Assembly (NCBI GenBank): GCA_038232255.1
Contig: JBBSIF010000006.1
Span: 1 to 38,507 of the forward strand
Direction of reading: 5' to 3'
DNA: 38,507 bases
Source of the DNA: JAWWPG01 sp038232255
GTDB lineage: Bacteria > Actinomycetota > Actinomycetes > Propionibacteriales > Nocardioidaceae
The translations under genes and the position numbers were made by a program. Below the pieces are notes generated by a model. The model was not told the DNA's origin and searched no databases. It was given only the letters and a program-made list of their open reading frames with translations. Positions 34,333 to 38,507 of the stretch are shown here, piece by piece (the first letter of the stretch is position 1; every line of letters starts with the position of its first letter).

Positions 34333-36743
34333 CGACCGTCGAGCGACAAGGCGGCCAGCGCCGCGTTCACGACCGAGCCGGCCGTCAGGTCATGGATCTC
34401 GTAGAGGTCGCCGATCGTCCCGGTCTGGCCGAACTCGTCGACGCCGAGCGGCACGGCCGTCCTGCCGAGCGCCGAGCCCAACCAGCTCATGGCATGCGAC
34501 GCCCCGTCGTGGACGGTGACCAGTGGTCCGCAGCCCGGGAACAGCTCGCGGAGAACGCTCGGCAGCACGGGCCTCGTTGCGCTGCGGATGCCCTGCCTCA
34601 GGCTGTGCTGCCAGGCCCGGTAGAGGCGGTCGCCTGACGTCACATCGACGACGGAGACGCCGATGCCCTCGTCAGCCAGCTCGGCCGCAGCCTCGAGCAC
34701 CTCGGGAAGGACGGCGCCGAGCCCCACGAGCGTCACCTCGGGAGTGTTGCCGCCCGCTCCGTCGGAGGCGGCGCCCTCGACGAGACGGTAGCCACCACTG
34801 AGCACCTGCCTGCGCAGCACGTCGTCCCCGACCCGCCTCCGCACCGCCTCGAAAGGCGCCTGGTCGAGGGGTCTCGTGGTGAGCCGGAAGTAGTAGGCGC
34901 CCCGGTCGACGACTCCGGAGCTCTCGACCGTCGGCTCGCCGGACGCGATACGGCCGAGCGCGTCGCAGAGCAGCCAGTCGAGGGCGGTGGCGTACGCCGG
35001 CTCCAGCGCTGTCACGTTCGGAAGCTCCAGCCCGATGGACGCCGTGATCGTCGACTGGTGGGCGCCGCCTTCCGGCGACAGCGTGACCCCGGCCGGCGTA
35101 CCCGCGACGACGAAGCGTGAGCCCGAGTAGACGGCGTAGACGAACGCGTCGAGACCCCTGCACACGAACGGGTCGTAGACGGTCCCGATGGGAAGCAGCG
35201 GCTGCCCAGAGAGGTCCCAGGCCAGCCCCAGCTGTCCCAGGAGGAGGAAGAGGTTCATCTCGGCGATTCCGAGCTCCAGATGCTGCCCGTGTGGACCCTC
35301 CGCCCAGCGCAGCATGGGGTCCTCGCTCCATGCGCGACGCTCCGTGAGCGCGTAGACGCCCATCCGGTTGATGAACCCGGCGAGGTTGGTCGATGTCGCC
35401 ACGTCCGGAGCCGTCGTGACGAGGTACGGCGCGACGCCGCGGTTGCGTGAGAGATCCACCAATGCCCGGCCGAACGCCTCCTGCGTGGACAACGCCTTCG
35501 TGACACGGAGCCCTGTGCTCACAGGGATCTCGACGTCAAGGTGGCTAGACCTCGGCGCCCGTCGGAGCTCGCGCGCCCGCCTCTCGCACAGCGCACCGGC
35601 GGGCGTCGACGGGCTGAGCCGTGCCCACTCGTCCGCCCTGGTGAGTCCCATGGACACCCGCAGCTCGTCGACCTGCTCGGTGGTGAGCAGTGCCGAGTGG
35701 TTGCGCGGGTTGCCGGCGATGGGCAGTCCCCACCCCTTGACCGTGTAGGCGAAGACCACGCTCGGCCGATCGGCCACGGCGTCGCACTCCTGGTACGCCG
35801 CGAGGAGGGCCGCCATGCTGTGGCCGCCGAGATCACCGAGCAGAGCGGGCAGCTGGTCGACGTCGATGCTGTCCACGAACGACACGACGTCAGCCGGCGC
35901 GCCGTCGAGAAACCTTTGGCGTAAGGCGTCTCCGGTCAGTCCGAAGGTGGACTGGTAGTGCTCGTTGGGCATCGCGTCCAGCCACCGCCGCAGCGCCGCA
36001 CCACCGGGCCGGGCGAAGGCCTGCGTCAACCGGGCGCCGTACTTGACCTCGACGACGTGCCAGCCCGCCGCCTCGAACTGTCCACGCCACTGTCCGAGGC
36101 GCATGCCAGGCACCACCCTGTCGAGCGACTGCCGGTTGAAGTCCACCACCCACATCGTGTTTCCGAGACCCGCCGTCGCCGCGTCGAAGACGGCCTCCCA
36201 GATGTTGCCCTCGTCGAGCTCCGCATCGCCGAGGAAGGCGATGAAGCGGCTGCGTGGCCGCGCGCCGAAGTGGTCGTCGACGTAGCGCCGTACCAGGTCG
36301 GCGAACAACGGGGAGGCGACACCGAGGCCGACCGACCCGGTCGAGAAGTCGACCTCCTCGGGGTCCTTCGTCCGGCTCGGATAGGACTGCAGGCCGCCTC
36401 GCGCCCGCAGAGTCGTCAGGTACGACGGGTCGAGCCGGCCGAGGAGGTACTGGATGGCGTGGAAGACCGGGGAGGCGTGCGGCTTGACCGAGACCTTGTC
36501 GGCCGCGCTGAGGTGCGCGAACCACAGCGCCGTCATGGCGGAGACCATCGACGCGCTCGACGCCTGGTGCCCGCCCACCTTGATCCCGTCGGAGTTGTCC
36601 CGGTCGTGGTTGGCCGAGTCGACGATGCGGACCGCCAGCCAGAGGACTCGCCGAGCGATCTCGTCGAGCACCTCGATGTCCGGCTCGCCGGCGACGCCCT
36701 CATCGGCGCCGGCGCGGACCGGAAGAGTGGCAGTCACGGCCAC
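34329..36743 (-). CDS. 2-Oxoacid dehydrogenase E1, AceE-like (thiamine diphosphate)
   Basis: The 804-residue protein has the homodimeric E1/transketolase layout: thiamine motif GDAELDEGNIWEAVFDAATAGLGNTMWVVDFN near residues 185-215, a middle pyrimidine-binding domain with LELGIAEMNLFLLLGQLGL, and a C-terminal domain ending PLGVDEFGQTGTIGDLYEIH. Typical AceE is about 100 residues longer. No E2 or E3 gene is in view. GTG at 36743 or GTG at 36737 may start it; a TATGCT -10 lies 6 nt before the latter. Position beside hppD and lrp suggests a 2-oxo acid from amino-acid degradation, but pyruvate cannot be excluded. Confidence 0.87.
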   Translation of the reverse strand: MAVTATLPVRAGADEGVAGEPDIEVLDEIARRVLWLAVRIVDSANHDRDNSDGIKVGGHQASSASMVSAMTALWFAHLSAADKVSVKPHASPVFHAIQYLLGRLDPSYLTTLRARGGLQSYPSRTKDPEEVDFSTGSVGLGVASPLFADLVRRYVDDHFGARPRSRFIAFLGDAELDEGNIWEAVFDAATAGLGNTMWVVDFNRQSLDRVVPGMRLGQWRGQFEAAGWHVVEVKYGARLTQAFARPGGAALRRWLDAMPNEHYQSTFGLTGDALRQRFLDGAPADVVSFVDSIDVDQLPALLGDLGGHSMAALLAAYQECDAVADRPSVVFAYTVKGWGLPIAGNPRNHSALLTTEQVDELRVSMGLTRADEWARLSPSTPAGALCERRARELRRAPRSSHLDVEIPVSTGLRVTKALSTQEAFGRALVDLSRNRGVAPYLVTTAPDVATSTNLAGFINRMGVYALTERRAWSEDPMLRWAEGPHGQHLELGIAEMNLFLLLGQLGLAWDLSGQPLLPIGTVYDPFVCRGLDAFVYAVYSGSRFVVAGTPAGVTLSPEGGAHQSTITASIGLELPNVTALEPAYATALDWLLCDALGRIASGEPTVESSGVVDRGAYYFRLTTRPLDQAPFEAVRRRVGDDVLRRQVLSGGYRLVEGAASDGAGGNTPEVTLVGLGAVLPEVLEAAAELADEGIGVSVVDVTSGDRLYRAWQHSLRQGIRSATRPVLPSVLRELFPGCGPLVTVHDGASHAMSWLGSALGRTAVPLGVDEFGQTGTIGDLYEIHDLTAGSVVNAALAALSLDGR

Positions 36744-36768
36744 AGCATAGGAGAGCGTCGCTCCGGCA

Positions 36769-36790
36769 CCTGCCTACCATCGGTAGCAGG
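36769..36790. promoter_or_regulatory. Inverted repeat between the E1 and FGE genes
   Basis: CTACC-ATC-GGTAG is extended by CCTG and CAGG, with one extra C on the left. It sits in the 79-bp divergent gap, 26 bp before the E1 start and 33 bp before the FGE start. This is where a shared operator would be. No cognate regulator was identified. Confidence 0.45.
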
Positions 36791-36822
36791 AGTGGCCGCC
36801 GTCACGAGAGGTTATCGCGGAA

Positions 36823-37797
36823 GTGTCTGACGTGAAGCAGGCAACGTCGCCGTGCTGCGTTCCCGGCGCGACCTCCGCACCCCGCCCTCAGGGCGACCGC
36901 GCGCGGAATACCGAGCCGAGAGTCGCACCCACCGCCCGGCGCAGCACGCGGAATCAGGTGCGCCTCCGCGGTGGAGCATTCCTGATGGGCGACGCTTTCG
37001 GCGAGGGCTACCCGGCCGACGGTGAGACGCCCGTCCACTCCGTCGAGCTGGAGCCGTTCTCCATCGACGCCACGGCGGTCACGAACGCGCAGTTCGCGAC
37101 GTTCGTCAAGGCCACCGGCTACCGGACGGAGGCGGAGGAGTTCGGCTCGTCGGCGGTCTTCCACCTCGCGGTGCCCGCCGACCGGTCGAACGTCATCGGC
37201 GTCGCCTCCGGCACCCCGTGGTGGCTGAACGTCCGAGGAGCCAGCTGGCGACACCCCGAGGGCCCGGGCTCGACGGTCGCAGACCGCCAGAACCACCCTG
37301 TCGTCCACATGTCCTGGAACGACGCCGAGGCCTACTGCGCCTGGGCAGGCAAGCGGCTGCCCACCGAGGCGGAGTGGGAGTACGCCGCCCGGGGGGGCCT
37401 GGCGTCGCGTCGCTTCGCCTGGGGCGACGAGCTCACCAGCAACGGCCGCTGGCACTGCAACATCTGGCAGGGACGCTTCCCCGCCGTCAACACGCTGGAC
37501 GACGGATTCCTCACCACCTCACCGGCGAAGACCTTCCGGCCCAACGGGTTCGGGCTCTGGAACACCGCCGGCAACGTGTGGGAGTGGTGTGGCGACTGGT
37601 TCTCCCCGACGTACTACGCGGAGTCACCCGATCGTTCGCCGTCCGGGCCAGGCGCCGGCGAGCAGCGCGTGATGCGCGGGGGGTCCTATCTCTGCCACGA
37701 CTCGTACTGCCACCGCTACCGGGTCGCGGCGCGCTCCTCGAACGCGCCGGACTCCTTCTCCGCCAACCTCGGTTTCCGCTGCGCCAACGACGCCTGA
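36823..37797 (+). CDS. Formylglycine-generating enzyme (sulfatase-modifying factor)
   Basis: This copper-dependent oxidase converts a Cys in the sulfatase motif CxPxR to formylglycine. It has 324 residues. The core runs from VRLRGGAFLMGDAFGEGYPADGETPVHSV to a GFRCANDA end. WAGKRLPTEAEWEYAARGG and NTAGNVWEWCGDWF are FGE motifs. Both active-site cysteines, Cys291 and Cys296 in SYLCHDSYCHRYRVAARSSN, are present with the right spacing. The N-terminus has CC followed by a Pro/Arg-rich stretch. The start is GTG at 36823. No sulfatase gene is visible in this window, so its client lies elsewhere. It is divergent to the E1 gene. Confidence 0.93.
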   Translation: MSDVKQATSPCCVPGATSAPRPQGDRARNTEPRVAPTARRSTRNQVRLRGGAFLMGDAFGEGYPADGETPVHSVELEPFSIDATAVTNAQFATFVKATGYRTEAEEFGSSAVFHLAVPADRSNVIGVASGTPWWLNVRGASWRHPEGPGSTVADRQNHPVVHMSWNDAEAYCAWAGKRLPTEAEWEYAARGGLASRRFAWGDELTSNGRWHCNIWQGRFPAVNTLDDGFLTTSPAKTFRPNGFGLWNTAGNVWEWCGDWFSPTYYAESPDRSPSGPGAGEQRVMRGGSYLCHDSYCHRYRVAARSSNAPDSFSANLGFRCANDA

Positions 37798-37813
37798 CAC
37801 GCCACGTCCCTTG

Positions 37814-37900
37814 CTGGGCGGACGACGCGGTGCCCTGGCCCGTGCTGCGCTGTGCTCTGCTACGACGCGCGACGCCCGGCGCCCGGCGTCATTCTTCCTT
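37814..37900. repeat. Duplicated segment, copy A (with hairpin)
   Basis: This 87-bp stretch starts CTGGGCGGACGACGCGGTGC and ends in a T-rich ATTCTTCCTT. A second copy of 69 bp lies at 38163-38231; both share the first 20 bases, a GCTGCGCTGTGCTC-like middle and the GACGCCCGGCGCCC end. Copy A follows the FGE stop by 16 nt. Confidence 0.75.
37871..37900 (+). terminator. Intrinsic terminator of the FGE gene
   Basis: GACGCC...GGCGTC folds around a GGCGCC core (37871-37890) and is followed by the T-rich tail ATTCTTCCTT. It is inside repeat copy A, about 73 nt after the FGE stop. Confidence 0.6.
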
Positions 37901-38162
37901 ATGGCCTAGGCGGCGCTGTGCGGGCTGAGACCCGCATGCGGCGTGACGGGCGATCCATGAAGGTGACGAGCGGTGAGTGGCCTGCTCGTTCAGCCCGCGC
38001 GGATCTCCGTCATGTTGCCGTCGCCGTCCACGATCAAGGTCAGTCGGTCGAGCCGGTGGTGGGGCACGTGCCACGCTTCGGTGCGATGAAGTGGCAGCGA
38101 GCCAGGGCGCCGCACGTCGAGCAAGTATCCGGAGCGCCACCCCATCGCAGCTCGTCGAGCAT
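37901..38162. other. Gap without recognised gene
   Basis: Between the repeat copies, minus-strand open frames exist (one ending near 37990 reads LTLIVDGDGNMTEIRAG; another reads DTCSTCGALARCHFIAP), but none has a start with a ribosome site or a recognised domain. A decayed gene end is possible. I see no RNA gene here. Confidence 0.4.
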
Positions 38163-38231
38163 CTGGGCGGACGACGCGGTGCGGTGCTGTGCTGTGCTCA
38201 GGACGCCCGGCGCCCAGCGCCATTCTTCCTT
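38163..38231. repeat. Duplicated segment, copy B
   Basis: This 69-bp version of copy A (37814-37900) lacks about 18 bases in the middle. It retains a smaller hairpin GGCGC-CCA-GCGCC and the ATTCTTCCTT tail. It ends 55 nt before the start codon at 38287. Confidence 0.75.
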
Positions 38232-38273
38232 GTCGATAAGGACTTTGGGCGTTGTCATTGTCGCTGGCGATGA

Positions 38274-38294
38274 TAGAATCGAACACATGTTCGA
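38274..38294. promoter_or_regulatory. LexA SOS box overlapping promoter and start codon
   Basis: TCGAAC-ACAT-GTTCGA (38279-38294) is a perfect match to the actinobacterial LexA consensus TCGAAC-N4-GTTCGA. The -10 TAGAAT (38274-38279) touches it, and the ATG at 38287 lies inside it. LexA bound here would block transcription initiation of the downstream gene until DNA damage. Confidence 0.85.
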
Positions 38295-38507
38295 GACGAT
38301 AGTTCACTCGGAATGGGCAAACAGCTTGGCGGACCCTGTGCCGCCGCCCGTCGCCGGCGAGGAGACCGGCGTGCCCGTCGACCCCGACGACGTCGGCATG
38401 TGTTTGGACGCCCTCGAGCGGCTCGACGCCCTGCGGGCGGTCGACGACGTGGAGCGCCGCCATGAGGCAGCCGAGGTCGACGAACTGGATGCCGACGGAG
38501 TGCTGGC
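38287..38507 (+). CDS. Partial SOS-controlled gene, possibly DUF222/HNH endonuclease family
   Basis: The frame is open from the ATG at 38287 to the window end (73 residues). It is acidic, with LDALERLDALRAVDDVERRHEAAEVDELDADG, a helical segment like the start of the 13E12-type DUF222-HNH proteins of actinobacteria, some of which carry LexA boxes. This is an inference from the box, the acidic helical start and the setting; the diagnostic DUF222 and HNH motifs lie beyond the window. The -10 is 7 nt before the ATG, so the message is probably leaderless. Confidence 0.55.
   Translation, partial: MFETIVHSEWANSLADPVPPPVAGEETGVPVDPDDVGMCLDALERLDALRAVDDVERRHEAAEVDELDADGVL

Noticed and set aside
37990..38463. 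157-residue minus-strand frame through the gap and SOS promoter
   Set aside because: It crosses the LexA box and the start of the plus-strand gene, with no ribosome site and no recognised domain.

Overview
The window is a high-GC stretch of a chromosome from an actinobacterium. Evidence for this is the pervasive G/C at third codon positions, many GTG starts, many genes with a -10 hexamer only 6-8 nt before the start codon (leaderless style), a HAIR-type heat-shock operator before lon, an actinobacterial LexA box, and the clpS / murI / MBL hydrolase / rph / rdgB order also known from mycobacteria. A Nocardioidaceae-like member of Propionibacteriales is my best guess, by inference only. No phage, CRISPR array, IS element or rRNA was seen.

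Region 1 (1-7.9 kb): a broken TetR gene, the Lon protease gene with an HspR-type operator, a glutathione-independent formaldehyde dehydrogenase, a second broken TetR gene, and a tight three-gene run of GcvT-like methyltransferase, FAD oxidoreductase (PYROXD2-like) and a 116-residue unknown. Formaldehyde dehydrogenase beside a folate-type demethylase suggests catabolism of a methylated compound. The substrate is not evident, and the local TetR regulator has decayed. This is my main candidate for an undescribed pathway.

Region 2 (7.9-16.1 kb): a sulfotransferase-like protein, a Mug-type DNA glycosylase, an ArsB/NhaD-type transporter, an M18 aminopeptidase followed by two tandem repeat arrays (22-bp and 63-bp units), a MarR/MFS divergent pair with a shared operator covering both -10 boxes, and an M24 X-Pro aminopeptidase.

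Region 3 (16.1-24.3 kb) is housekeeping: a GroES paralogue with a DUF3618 protein, Bcp peroxiredoxin, tRNA-Leu(UAG), a YflT-like stress protein, and the block rdgB-rph-MBL hydrolase-murI-prs-DUF2017-clpS, with pncB divergent from clpS.

Region 4 (24.3-30.4 kb): a DUF1697 protein, a GlcD-like FAD oxidase, then an ABC exporter (permease with a C-terminal frameshift, ATPase, SHOCT membrane protein) next to a NarL-type two-component system. Its response regulator carries Asn at the phosphoacceptor position. A strong palindrome lies upstream of the kinase.

Region 5 (30.4-38.5 kb): a DUF3311/SSS symporter pair, 4-hydroxyphenylpyruvate dioxygenase divergent from an Lrp/AsnC regulator, an AceE-like 2-oxoacid dehydrogenase E1, a formylglycine-generating enzyme with both active-site cysteines, a duplicated terminator-like segment, and the start of a small acidic reading frame (perhaps a DUF222/HNH gene) under a perfect LexA box, cut by the window end.
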